From Rhizobium sp. P40RR-XXII (GTDB lineage Bacteria > Pseudomonadota > Alphaproteobacteria > Rhizobiales > Rhizobiaceae), in contig NZ_JABAII010000010.1 in NCBI RefSeq assembly GCF_012641405.1, positions 161,238 to 225,237 of the forward strand: 64,000 bases of DNA, given 5' to 3'. Positions 1 to 7,320 of the stretch are shown here, piece after piece (the stretch's first letter is position 1; each line of letters begins with the position of its first letter). The translations under genes were made by a program, and so were the position numbers. The notes under the pieces are model-generated. The model saw nothing but the letters and a program-made list of their open reading frames with translations, ran no database searches and was not told the origin of the DNA.

Positions 1-360
1 ACCTCGCTTGCCTGGGGGCAGTGGGATTGGCCTTTGACGCTTTCCCAGCCCGAGCGCGCCTATCTCGAAATGCTTGATGAATTGCCGCGCCATGAGAGTT
101 TCCATCAGGTCGATATGATCATGCAAAGTGCAGCAAATTTCAGCCCGAGACGGTTGCAGAAACTGCTGGTGGACTGTGACAGCGTCAAGGTGAAACGGCT
201 GTTCTTCCTTTTTGCAGATCGTCACCGTCATGCGTGGCTCAAGCGTCTGGACAAGGATGCTATCGATCTGGGTAAGGGCAAACGCATGCTTGTCCCAGGT
301 GGCAGGCTCGATCCGATCTATCTGATCACCGTGCCGGAGGACCTTGATGCCGTTTCGTGA
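1..360 (+). CDS. AbiEi-family antitoxin of a type IV toxin-antitoxin pair, C-terminal part (cut by window edge)
   Basis: The frame is open from base 1 to a TGA at 358-360, so the gene starts outside the window and 119 C-terminal residues are visible. They resemble the C-terminal domain of AbiEi antitoxins, with basic stretches such as FSPRRLQKLL and the ending RLDPIYLITVPEDL that is common in this family. A TTG at base 34 could be taken as a start, but coding continues upstream of it. The next gene is an AbiEii-like nucleotidyltransferase whose ATG at 347 lies inside this gene, the 4-14 bp overlap typical of abiEi-abiEii operons. In the family AbiEi binds the operon promoter and represses it, and it counteracts the toxin without forming a tight complex. 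The assignment rests mainly on this pairing. Confidence 0.75.
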   Translation, partial: TSLAWGQWDWPLTLSQPERAYLEMLDELPRHESFHQVDMIMQSAANFSPRRLQKLLVDCDSVKVKRLFFLFADRHRHAWLKRLDKDAIDLGKGKRMLVPGGRLDPIYLITVPEDLDAVS

Positions 361-1264
361 CCAGTATCAAGCCCAGGTTCGGCTGCTCATGCGCCTTATT
401 CCCATCGTGGCGCGAGAGACCTGTTTTGCGCTCAAGGGCGGAACGGCGATCAACCTCTTTGTGCGCAACCTGCCGCGCCTCTCGGTCGATATCGATCTGA
501 TGTATCTGCCGGTCCATGACAGGCCGGAGGCTTTGGCCGGGATTGATGCCGCGATGAAGCATATCAAGGCGGCAGCACTGGCGGAGCTGCCCGGCGCGCG
601 CGTCAGCGAAAACATTCACGATGGTGCGATCCTTCGCCTTCTCGTGATTGCGGAGGGCACACAGGTCAAGATCGAAGTCTCGCCCGTGTTGCGCGGTGTG
701 GTTCACGAACCTTCCACGACTCCCGTCACCGAGGCCGTTGAAGAGGTCTTCGGCTTTGCCGAAACCAGCGTCGTATCCTTCGAAGACCTTTTCGCTGGGA
801 AATTGGTTGCCGCCCTCGACCGTCAGCACCCGCGCGACCTCTTTGACGTGCGCGGCCTGCTCACCAATGAAGGGTTGAGCGATGACCTGCGTGAAACCTT
901 CATCGTATATCTGCTCAGTCACAACCGCCCCATGGGCGAAGTGCTATCAGGCCGCGTCAAAGACCTTGCGAACGAATACCAGAACGGCTTCGAGGGCATG
1001 ACCGAGGAGGTTGTTGCCATCAAAGAGCTGATAGAAACCCAGCATGAAATGATCGAGGTGCTGATCGGAGGCATGCCGGATCATCACCGTAAATTTCTGA
1101 TCGGCTTCGAGCGCGGCGAACCGGAGTGGCCCTTGCTCAAGATAGGTCATGTCGCAGAGCTTCCCGCCATCCGCTGGCGGCAGCGCAATCTCAACAAGCT
1201 CAAGCCCGAACAGCGTTCCGTTCTGGTCGAATTGCTGCGAACTTCCCTCGAACGGCGCGCATAG
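347..1264 (+). CDS. AbiEii/AbiGii-family nucleotidyltransferase toxin
   Basis: This 305-residue protein carries the signature of the AbiEii toxin family near its N-terminus: ALKGGTAINLF (about residues 28-38) followed by LSVDIDLMYLP (about 46-56). The GG/T and the DxD aspartates are the usual nucleotidyltransferase metal- and NTP-binding residues. A second conserved acidic block, VSFEDLFAGKLVAALDRQHPRDLFDV (split here as two motifs, SFEDLFAGKL and RDLFDV), is also family-typical. The ATG at 347 is preferred over the TTG at 344. The gene overlaps the upstream antitoxin by 14 bp, so translation is probably coupled. Known AbiEii proteins modify tRNA or other targets and cause growth arrest, which gives phage resistance or stabilises plasmids. 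The frame is intact, unlike the second copy of this pair near 16.2 kb. Confidence 0.85.
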   Translation: MPFRDQYQAQVRLLMRLIPIVARETCFALKGGTAINLFVRNLPRLSVDIDLMYLPVHDRPEALAGIDAAMKHIKAAALAELPGARVSENIHDGAILRLLVIAEGTQVKIEVSPVLRGVVHEPSTTPVTEAVEEVFGFAETSVVSFEDLFAGKLVAALDRQHPRDLFDVRGLLTNEGLSDDLRETFIVYLLSHNRPMGEVLSGRVKDLANEYQNGFEGMTEEVVAIKELIETQHEMIEVLIGGMPDHHRKFLIGFERGEPEWPLLKIGHVAELPAIRWRQRNLNKLKPEQRSVLVELLRTSLERRA

Positions 1265-1381
1265 AAACACCCGCTCTCGTGGCTTTGAACACCGGGAAGC
1301 AGGGATATTGGGAGCGTCAACGGGGTAGGGGAAGGACTGCAAGATAAAGCGAATCGGGATTCGCCCGAGCTGCGCTCTTAA

Positions 1382-2281
1382 GTGATTGTCTGCACATTGT
1401 TTTCCGGAACGGAAAACGGAAAAGGGCAATTTGCGCGATGTGCGGTGAATTTAAAGGCCTGGAACGAGGCCGAGATGCTGGTGATGGATCGCGCCGCCAT
1501 GGAGAAGGATGGCAGCTTCGGTCCGGCCATCGGCGCATTGAAGCCGGATATCGTCATCGACATGATCTGCTTCACGCTCGACAGCGCAAGGCACCTGACG
1601 GAGACGCTTGTCGGTCATGTCGGCCATTTCCTGCATACGGGCACGATCTGGACGCATGGCTTTGCAACCGTCGTTCCGACACCGGAGGAGGCGCCGAAGC
1701 AGCCGTTCGGAGACTATGGCACCCAGAAAGCAGCCATCGAGGCATATTTGCTCGAGGAGGCGCGCCGCAGAGGATTTCCCGCAACCCTGATCCATCCCGG
1801 CCACATCGTCGGTCCGGGCTGGGCACCCCTCAATCCGGCCGGGCATTTCAATCCGTCGGCATTCTCGACATTGGCGCGCGGCGAAACGCTGGTACTTCCG
1901 AATTTCGGCCTGGAGACGGTTCATCATGTCCATGCGGATGACGTCGCGCAAATGTTCATGGGCGCGATCGCCAATTGGCGCGTTTCGACCGGCGAGGCTT
2001 TTCATGCGGTTTCAGGCGGGGCGCTGACGCTGAGAGGCTACGCCGAGGCCATGTCGCGCTGGTTCGGACATGAGCCGAAGCTGGAGTTCCTGCCCTATGA
2101 GAGATGGGCGGAAGGCCAGGCGCCGGAAGATGCGCAGGCGACATGGGAGCATATCGCCCGAAGTCCGAATTGCTCGATTGCCAAGGCCGAGCGACTGCTT
2201 GGTTACAGGCCTCGCTATACGTCGCTGCAGGCCGTTCAGGAATCGGTCACCTGGCTGATGGAGAAGGGCCAGATTGACTGA
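1382..2281 (+). pseudogene. NAD-dependent epimerase/dehydratase-like gene lacking its 5' end
   Basis: The reading frame encodes an extended-SDR protein resembling NAD-dependent epimerases: DIVIDMICFTL, a GTIWTHG strand end, the catalytic-type YGTQKAAIEAYLL, and a VHHVHADDVAQMF segment. The N-terminal glycine-rich Rossmann loop (GxxGxxG) expected in the first 15 residues is missing. A TAA stop at 1379-1381 sits directly before the only candidate start, a GTG at 1382, and the first 20 or so residues do not look like an epimerase. I infer that the true 5' end was lost by recombination and the rest is a remnant. The stop codon lies only 14 bp before a tRNA-fMet fragment, so the gene is trapped next to an integration junction. 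The fold was recognised from motifs only; the substrate is unknown. Confidence 0.6.
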
Positions 2282-2295
2282 CAGGTTAAGGCGTT

Positions 2296-2344
2296 TAGGC
2301 TCATAACCTGAAGGCCGCAGGTTCAAATCCTGCTCCCGCAACCA
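2296..2344 (+). other. 3' fragment of initiator tRNA-fMet (probable att site of an integrated element)
   Basis: These bases read as the anticodon stem-loop with a CAT anticodon (GGCTCATAACC), the variable region, the T-arm (GCAGGTTCAAATCCTGC) and the acceptor 3' strand ending in ACCA. This matches the 3' half of a bacterial initiator tRNA. The 5' half (acceptor 5' strand, D-arm) is absent: the sequence upstream is the end of the epimerase remnant, so no functional tRNA can be made. Integrative elements that use tRNA genes leave such a 3' duplicate at the end away from the intact tRNA. With the fragment on the + strand, the usual geometry places the element on the left and the intact tRNA outside the window. 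Confidence 0.85.
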
Positions 2345-2666
2345 AATTTTCTCAACGTCATCGGTGTTTCGCCACTTCTCAATCTTGTGAGGGTGGCGTT
2401 TGTTGCCTCATCCCCACAAATCGACAGAAAAGCCGTCGTGTGATCCTTTGCAAGTTTCAACCATTCTCCGTTGCCAACTGCGCTACACGGCCGGAACGGT
2501 CGGGGTAGGCGCCCGGTTTCTGCCGCCGGCAATCGGCTGCCCGCTCCATTCGCTACGCTCCCGTGTTGCCGTTGCCTGCGTGCGCCTTCGGCTCAGAAAC
2601 GCGGTCGCAAAAATCCCCCGACCGGCCGCGATAGGCGCAGCCGGATAACCAACGGGAGAATCGATC
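2345..2666. other. 322-bp stretch without a recognisable gene
   Basis: The bases between the tRNA fragment and the next gene contain only overlapping short frames on both strands with no family resemblance. The last 100 bp are GC-rich, and a GGGAG ribosome-binding site at about 2651-2655 serves the gene at 2667. I see no tRNA, terminator or clear promoter here. Confidence 0.5.
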
Positions 2667-2864
2667 ATGAAACCGACCCAAAAGAGCAAACCCGACTACG
2701 CCGTGTACGTTGTGGAAGGTGAGGGCGACAAGACGCACTGGCTCAAAGTGGGAGTCGGATGGACCCATAGCGACGGCGAAGGCATCAACATCACGCTCAC
2801 GGCCCTGCCGCTCACCGGGCGCCTGACCATCCGCAAGCCGAAAGCCGAACGGGACGACGCCTAG
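2667..2864 (+). CDS. Small conserved hypothetical protein of mobile elements
   Basis: The 65-residue product begins MKPTQKSKPDYAVYVVEGEG and contains a compact segment (GVGWTHSDGEGINITLTALP, about residues 29-48) followed by LTGRLTIRKP. It has no signal peptide or membrane segment. From memory, similar short proteins accompany relaxase and mobilization genes on rhizobial plasmids, but no function is known to me. The ATG at 2667 has a GGGAG ribosome-binding site 11 bp upstream. A strong hairpin that looks like a terminator follows the stop codon, so it is probably transcribed alone or as the last gene of a transcript. Confidence 0.6.
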   Translation: MKPTQKSKPDYAVYVVEGEGDKTHWLKVGVGWTHSDGEGINITLTALPLTGRLTIRKPKAERDDA

Positions 2865-2876
2865 TGCGTCTCCGAA

Positions 2877-2912
2877 GGTGCTGCATCGCCGTGATGCAGC
2901 ACCTTCTCGTTG
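2877..2912 (+). terminator. Rho-independent-type terminator after the small hypothetical gene
   Basis: There is a perfect 11-bp stem, GGTGCTGCATC (2877-2887) and GATGCAGCACC (2893-2903), with a 5-nt loop and a T-rich but interrupted tail (TTCTCGTTGT). It starts 12 bp after the stop codon at 2864. Confidence 0.65.
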
Positions 2913-2918
2913 TAAAGA

Positions 2919-2936
2919 ATATTGACAATATATGCT
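2919..2936 (+). promoter_or_regulatory. Palindrome in the promoter region of the ParD/ParE pair
   Basis: A perfect palindrome, ATATTG-A-CAATAT (2919-2931), contains the sequence TTGACA (2922-2927) and is followed by TATGCT (2931-2936). It lies about 45 bp before the antitoxin ATG. ParD-type antitoxins repress their own operon at such palindromes, so I infer the operator. Which hexamer pair RNA polymerase uses cannot be decided by eye. Confidence 0.5.
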
Positions 2937-2976
2937 ACGCATCCCAGAATTAAGGCATAACGAAAGGATATCTCCG

Positions 2977-3228
2977 ATGGCGTCGGGTAGCATTCATGTG
3001 AAGGTCAGCGGTGCGCTGCAAGACCACATCCAGCAGCAGATTGGCGACGATGGCCTCTACGAGAACGCCAGCGAATACATTCGTGCCTTGATCCGTCGCG
3101 ACCTGCAAACCCGTGATGAGGCATGGGACTCGCTCCAAAAGGAGCTTGCACCGGCCATGCGCGCGGATGACAGCGAGTTTGTCGCCGTTTCCGCCGAAGA
3201 TGTTATCCGCCGCAATAAGCGCCGCTGA
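2977..3228 (+). CDS. parD: ParD-like ribbon-helix-helix antitoxin
   Basis: The 83-residue protein starts with a short beta strand (SIHVKVSGALQDHIQQQI) followed by two helices including YENASEYIRALIRRDLQ (about residues 30-46). This is the ribbon-helix-helix layout of ParD/CopG antitoxins, with a C-terminal tail that would wrap the toxin. The ATG at 2977 is chosen over an upstream in-frame ATG at 2932 because it has an AAAGGA ribosome-binding site at 2962-2967 and fits the family length. The ParE-like toxin gene begins 2 bp after the stop codon, so the two are one operon. The palindrome upstream is its likely autorepression site. Confidence 0.85.
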   Translation: MASGSIHVKVSGALQDHIQQQIGDDGLYENASEYIRALIRRDLQTRDEAWDSLQKELAPAMRADDSEFVAVSAEDVIRRNKRR

Positions 3229-3230
3229 TC

Positions 3231-3593
3231 ATGGTGGCGTATCGCTTTTATCCGCGCGCCGACGCGGCGCAGGACAAGATTTGGCGGGATACCGTTGAGA
3301 AGTGGGGTGAGAAACAGGCGGTGACCTACATCACCGGCCTGCATACGCATTTGCAGCGGTTATGCGAGGAAAAGGCAATCTGGCGGAAGCTTCCGCAACG
3401 TCTTGCTGTTCCCGCCGATGTGAAGCGCGAGGCGTATTTCAGCCGCTACGAGCATCACTATGTCTTCTTCCGCGAACTAGATAACGGCGATCTCGGTGTG
3501 ATGAGCATTTTGCATGAGCGCACGGATGTGCCCGTGCGTCTTGCCGAGGACTTGGCGGCGCTTTCAGAGAAAGCGGAGCCTTTCAAGGCATAG
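3231..3593 (+). CDS. parE: ParE/RelE-family toxin
   Basis: The 120-residue protein resembles ParE toxins: an N-terminal beta strand and helix (VAYRFYPRADAAQDKIWRD), a central RRLP-like motif (WRKLPQRLAVPADVKRE) and the strand pair YEHHYVFFREL...LGVMSILHER near the C-terminus, where VMSILHER matches the typical ParE 'V..ILH.R' ending. ParE proteins poison DNA gyrase; closely related RelE proteins cut mRNA, and the sequence alone does not fully separate them. It sits directly behind its antitoxin, is full length and intact, and probably stabilises the surrounding element. Confidence 0.85.
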   Translation: MVAYRFYPRADAAQDKIWRDTVEKWGEKQAVTYITGLHTHLQRLCEEKAIWRKLPQRLAVPADVKREAYFSRYEHHYVFFRELDNGDLGVMSILHERTDVPVRLAEDLAALSEKAEPFKA

Positions 3594-3624
3594 GGCTAGC
3601 GATTCCGAAAACGAGGGCAGGGCC

Positions 3625-4872
3625 CTGAAGCGGATTAATGATGCGGTTCTCAGGCCCGGCGATATCATCCTCACAACGTCCGCCGCGAAGGTCAGCAAAG
3701 GCATTCGTTTTGCCACCGGTAGCGATATCTCGCATGCCATGGTTTGCGTTGAAGGCTACTCGGTTATCGATGCGACGGCCGAGGGGGTGCAGGCTCGGAA
3801 TACGCAGCGGCTTTTTTATAAGGATGCCCATCCCGTCCATATCTTGCGATTGCGCGGTGGTCTCTCCAAGCCGCAACTCGACGACGTTCTCATGTTCATG
3901 CGCGGGCATGTCGGCACTCAATATTCCAAAACAGAGGCGATGAGAACGAAGCTCAAAGGGACGCGCCCGCCGACCCGAAAGCAATTCTGTTCACGCCTCG
4001 TGGCCCAAGCCTTCTCTCATGCTGGGATTCCCCTTGTTTCCGATGCGAACTTTTGTTCGCCCGGTGATCTCAAAAGCAGCCCATTTCTGGTGTCGGTCGC
4101 GGACTCCACGGTTCCCGTGACAGCGGAGGAAATGGCTGCGTCGGAGGCGAGGCCCGATGGCACTCAAATCATGAGAGATGCGATCAACGCCATTCTCAAC
4201 GGCGCGCGCAAGAAGAATCCCAACATTCAAACCTTCGATGATCTCGATGGCCATCTCATCGAGCATCCCGAAGATGACGACTACATTTGCCGTTTGGTGG
4301 CGGATTCCGGCTATCTCGTGCTCTGGAAGATCGAGCAGGAGAAGAATCCTTGGATTTATGACCTGGACGTAATGCGCGAGGGTCCGGCCGATCAAATCTC
4401 CGCCTATTGCCAAAGTGTCGTTGCGGATGAGGCAACGCCAAACCGCTACATCATAAACCGCGCCGGATATCGGCTTTTCGCCCATCAGCATGACCACCTT
4501 TATTTCAAGCTGATGGCGAGCCTCTATGATCATCTGGCGACATTGCATAATCAGAGGGTGCGGGTCGCTAAGGCGTGGCTTCATGAGAATGGCTATGCTT
4601 TGCCTCCCGAGAGCCCACCACTAACGCCGCATACACCCGAATGGTTTGCCTCCCTGCAACAATGGGACCCGCCTCAAGCAATGATGACGCGGTACGTTGT
4701 CGAGCAAGAGGGGAGTGAAGCCGTGTGTTCGGTTTGCGGAGATGAACCTGCGGCTGATTACGCCCTGGAGGCGGATGAGCGTCCGTTAGGTGGCCCCGGC
4801 ACTCTTCGGCTTTGCGATGACTGCCTCGACATCCGAAGAGATGGTGGCGAATCCTATATTTCCATAACCTGA
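3625..4872 (+). CDS. Permuted NlpC/P60-like (YiiX-type) cysteine hydrolase with C-terminal zinc-knuckle
   Basis: The N-terminal 130 residues match permuted papain-like hydrolases of the YiiX/YaeF type: LRPGDIILTTSAAKVSKGIR, then GSDISHAMVC with the presumed catalytic His (about residue 37), then KQFCSRLVAQAF with the presumed Cys (about 122). A mixed region without a family assignment follows. The last 60 residues contain two CxxC pairs (CSVCGDE and LCDDCLD), which should bind one zinc ion. There is no signal peptide, so it probably acts in the cytoplasm. The start is uncertain. The 3514 ATG would overlap parE by 80 bp and encode parE-shadow sequence; no ATG, GTG or TTG lies between 3541 and the conserved domain, so CTG at 3625, preceded by GAGGGCAGGG, is a candidate. 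Substrate unknown. Confidence 0.65.
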   Translation: MKRINDAVLRPGDIILTTSAAKVSKGIRFATGSDISHAMVCVEGYSVIDATAEGVQARNTQRLFYKDAHPVHILRLRGGLSKPQLDDVLMFMRGHVGTQYSKTEAMRTKLKGTRPPTRKQFCSRLVAQAFSHAGIPLVSDANFCSPGDLKSSPFLVSVADSTVPVTAEEMAASEARPDGTQIMRDAINAILNGARKKNPNIQTFDDLDGHLIEHPEDDDYICRLVADSGYLVLWKIEQEKNPWIYDLDVMREGPADQISAYCQSVVADEATPNRYIINRAGYRLFAHQHDHLYFKLMASLYDHLATLHNQRVRVAKAWLHENGYALPPESPPLTPHTPEWFASLQQWDPPQAMMTRYVVEQEGSEAVCSVCGDEPAADYALEADERPLGGPGTLRLCDDCLDIRRDGGESYISIT

Positions 4873-4899
4873 ACGGATGGACGCGATCGGGCACGGGGG

Positions 4900-4938
4900 T
4901 GCAGGGGGTTTCCCCCTGCAAACCGCGCGAAGCGCGGT
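4900..4938. repeat. Two tandem stem-loops after the NlpC/P60-like gene
   Basis: The first hairpin has arms TGCAGGGGG (4900-4908) and CCCCCTGCA (4912-4920) with a 3-nt loop. The second has arms ACCGCGC (4922-4928) and GCGCGGT (4932-4938) with loop GAA. They lie between two convergent genes. Neither has a T-run, so they may act as a Rho-independent barrier only weakly. Similar GC-rich hairpins also occur near transfer regions of rhizobial plasmids. Confidence 0.6.
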
Positions 4939-4954
4939 CGCGATCCGCTTTGTC

Positions 4955-5272
4955 CTACAATAGACAGACCACGCCAAGATAGCGCGGTAGCACGAGCGGC
5001 AATGCAAAGAGCAGGAAGCCGCCGATCGCGAGCGTTAGACCGCTCTGGCTTTTCCCGAACGAGGCCACCCACATGATGACCCCGATGCAGGTCATGAGAA
5101 CCTCGATCTCGTAGGCGACGGTGACTACGGGGTGCAGCAGCGTGCAGGAGGCATGCGACCGATAGCCGAGCCATCCGGCGGCATAGTCTACGCCCCATCC
5201 CACGAGGAGGATGAAACCAGCGAGCGCGGCGAGATTGCCGACGAGGCGAACGGCGAAGGAAGAGTGTGACAT
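4955..5272 (-). CDS. Small integral membrane protein
   Basis: The 105-residue product begins MSHSSFAVRL and has three to four hydrophobic segments: VGNLAALAGFILLVGWGVDY, then a stretch around LLHPVVTVAYEIEVLMTCIGVIMWVA, and a C-terminal GGFLLFALPLVLPRYLGV. The ATG at 5272 is preferred because the upstream 31 codons are proline- and arginine-rich and look non-coding; an AGGA motif precedes it. I do not recognise the family. It lies on the same strand as, and downstream of, the relaxase remnant with the stem-loop cluster between them, so it may belong to the former mobilization region. Confidence 0.5.
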   Translation of the reverse strand: MSHSSFAVRLVGNLAALAGFILLVGWGVDYAAGWLGYRSHASCTLLHPVVTVAYEIEVLMTCIGVIMWVASFGKSQSGLTLAIGGFLLFALPLVLPRYLGVVCLL

Positions 5273-5389
5273 AGAGACATCCTGGCGACGGGAGGGAGAA
5301 ACACAGCAAAGCGGCAAAACCACAAGGCTACGGGGACCGGGAGAGACAGCAAGGTAAGAGCGCACTTATACATCGCTTCGCGACATAGG

Positions 5390-5503
5390 TGCTCCGGCAG
5401 CCACAGGCTTGTGGCAATCCGCCGGAAAGGAACGCCCTTGCGGGCGTGGATTTAGGGATAGCAGGCCCGCTAGTGCAGGGCCTCGATTGCGTGCTCAGGG
5501 GTG
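5390..5503. other. Cluster of stem-loops next to the relaxase remnant: candidate oriT
   Basis: Within about 100 bp there are several inverted repeats: GCCACA/TGTGGC (5400-5415) nested inside CCGGC/GCCGG, a hairpin in the GC-rich ACGCCC-TTGC-GGGCGT (about 5432-5447), and AGGCCC/GGGCCT further right. The cluster lies between the 3' end of a MobA/MobL-type relaxase remnant and the small membrane gene. Origins of transfer of MOBQ systems usually lie beside the relaxase gene and consist of such hairpins next to a nick site. The oriT call is inference from position and structure; no nick site is proven. Confidence 0.35.
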
Positions 5504-6217
5504 CTATCGGTCGCGCCTCCGCGAAGCTGCGCGGTCACCGTGGCGCATCCGCCGTACCCAACGCTCAACCTCTTTGGCCCGGATCAAGCCGTGCTCGTAG
5601 CGACGGTTGGCCCCGGTAGCGGCACGTTCCAGTTCCTTGAGTATCTGCGCAATCTGCTCCAATCGCTTGCGCGCATGGGCTACCTTGCGCGCGGCTTCAT
5701 CCCGGCGCTGCTTGTCTTCCCGGGCAACCTTTCAGCGATTAAAACGGAACTTCGGCCCCTTGATCGCACCTTCAGCCTTGAATGCGGTGCGGCGCTGCCA
5801 GTAGTCGAGTTTGCGGTTCATGCGGTCGAACCGTCGATTGATGGCGACAAGATCCCGCTTGAGCTGGGTATTGTTGCCGGCGACGATCTGCTCCAGCCAG
5901 GATAGCCGCATGCCCTTGTCATAGGAGGGATAGTCACGTCGCCGTCGTTGGGCTTTAGCCTCCGAAGTGGCGGGGGTGCGTTGGCGATAAGCGTTAGCCT
6001 CGCGTATCTGACTGACGGGGTTTTGTCCATTGCGGACAATCTGGCGTGCCTTCGGCCCGACGTGAATTTCCGGCATCCGGTTCAGTTCCAGCGCGCGCGC
6101 CATATCGCTCCGCGCCAATGCCTCGTTCCTTTGGGCTTCCAATGTGCGGTGATCGATCCTTGCGCGCTTTCCGGTGCGCTCCAGGGCGAGATTGCACGCG
6201 ATAGCCCATTCGAGGCT
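5504..6217 (-). pseudogene. MobA/MobL-type relaxase, C-terminal remnant with internal stops
   Basis: Read on the minus strand, one frame runs from a TAA at 6218-6220 to a TAG at 5504-5506 and contains an in-frame TGA at 5732-5734. It begins with residues like LEWAIACNLALERTGKRARI and then DHRTLEAQRNEALARSDMAR, and includes MPEIHVGPKARQI, a motif found in the C-terminal part of MobA/MobL and TraA-like relaxases. The last 75 codons after the TGA still encode an alpha-helical, charged tail. The N-terminal HUH nicking domain is missing, so no active relaxase is made here. The remnant shows that this DNA came from a mobilizable or conjugative element. Confidence 0.7.
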
Positions 6218-6375
6218 TTATCTTTGCAATGGCTGCAAGGTGTGTCGATCTTCCGAGGGCCATAATGTTTTGGCGCAACACATGTCGTTTTCATCTACAG
6301 ATAGAAACAATCGGAATCTTACAACTTTTTCTTAAATCCTACGCTCTACGAAACGAATGAGCTGAGAGGTGGGAT

Positions 6376-6738
6376 ATGAGACGAGATAAACAGAGGCAAG
6401 GACAGTTGCAGCGCGTGTTGGAAGCCTTGAGCCAGAATGCGCCTGCCGGTTCGCAAGGCGAGGCGTGGAACGCAATTTTCAACGCCGTGCAACAAGTGCA
6501 GGCCGTTGACAGGTACGGGACATCCTGGACGATTCCGGCGTTGGATGCGCCCAGTTCCCGACCTTATGGCAACGGGGGAACCGCCCTCCGGCTGATTGGG
6601 CACCATGTCTATCTCAACGCCAATGGTGCCTACCGTATTATTGACCTCAGTAGCGGTGAGCCAGTTCATCTTTTCGATAAAGAGAATGCGGCGGGCATGC
6701 GTTTCGCAGAAGTTCCCGGTTACAGGATGCAACTTTAG
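6376..6738 (+). CDS. Hypothetical protein
   Basis: The 120-residue product starts MRRDKQRQGQLQRVLEALSQ with a basic amphipathic helix. It continues with a Gln-rich helix (WNAIFNAVQQVQAV) and a beta-rich C-terminal half (ALRLIGHHVYLNANGAYRII). There is no signal peptide or membrane segment. A GAGAGGTGGGA stretch before the ATG can act as a ribosome-binding site. I do not recognise the family. It is flanked by the relaxase remnant and by a fragment of a dehydrogenase read in the same frame after its stop codon, so it lies in scrambled mobile-element DNA. Confidence 0.45.
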   Translation: MRRDKQRQGQLQRVLEALSQNAPAGSQGEAWNAIFNAVQQVQAVDRYGTSWTIPALDAPSSRPYGNGGTALRLIGHHVYLNANGAYRIIDLSSGEPVHLFDKENAAGMRFAEVPGYRMQL

Positions 6739-6912
6739 CAAGGCCCAAAGGGCGACCGCACCGACGCGGCGACGCTCGACGCCGTACTGGCCGCTGCCGT
6801 CAGCGGTTTGCTGGTGATCCCGATTTCGCATACCTTCACCCTGGATGAGATTGGCGTCGCTCAGGAGGTGGTTGCGGCGGGAGCCCCCGGTAAAGTCGTT
6901 CTGAAGCACTGA
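6739..6912 (+). pseudogene. C-terminal fragment of a zinc/quinone-type alcohol dehydrogenase (MDR family)
   Basis: Directly after the TAG of the hypothetical gene, the same frame stays open for 57 codons to a TGA at 6910-6912. It reads LDAVLAAAVSGLLVIPISHT, FTLDEIGVAQEVV and GAPGKVVLKH. The pattern of a strand with P-I-x-H-x-F, then LDEI-x-A and a terminal GKVVLK is the usual C-terminus of NADPH:quinone oxidoreductases and related medium-chain dehydrogenases. No start codon context or cofactor-binding domain is present, so this is the tail of a gene left behind by recombination. Confidence 0.6.
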
Positions 6913-7320
6913 GAAACAGGAACGTTGCCTGTGACCGGCGATGCCGACTTCATACTCGTTATCGTCGTGCCCTCCATGGCCGATTAGGAGGCGCCGCCTG
7001 TTCTTCGGCAACAACAACGTCAAACGCTTTCGCACCCTCTTCGCCATGGACTGGATCAAGATGGGGTGGGTGAAGGCCGCTGTGGTGGGAAGCATTGCGG
7101 CCTTTGCAAATGATCGCTTATGCTGCCAGTTGAGGTATTCGGCGTTCCATAGTCGCAGGAACGCCGCCACAGCATGTGTCGCATAATAATTCCCGTCGCA
7201 GCGGTCCGCCGCCTGACGTCCCCGCGGCAAGTGTCGCTGCGGCAGCCGCAAGAATGCTCGAAGTCATCAGTCTGATCGTAAGAGGCGCTTGCGAGGTTGC
7301 TAATCAGCCCGCAAACTCAT
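6913..7320. other. 408-bp stretch without a supported gene
   Basis: Several open frames cross this stretch, including one of 301 codons on the minus strand, but that frame also runs antisense through the dehydrogenase fragment and the hypothetical gene and shows no family motif. The interval probably holds degraded sequence plus the region downstream of the LysR gene. Confidence 0.4.

Noticed and set aside
2012..2341. A minus-strand frame beginning MREQDLNLRPSGYE
   Set aside because: This is the well-known false protein obtained by translating the complement of tRNA-fMet; it supports the tRNA fragment instead.
6346..7251. A 301-codon frame on the minus strand
   Set aside because: It runs antisense through a recognisable dehydrogenase fragment and a plausible plus-strand gene, and shows no family motif or ribosome-binding site.
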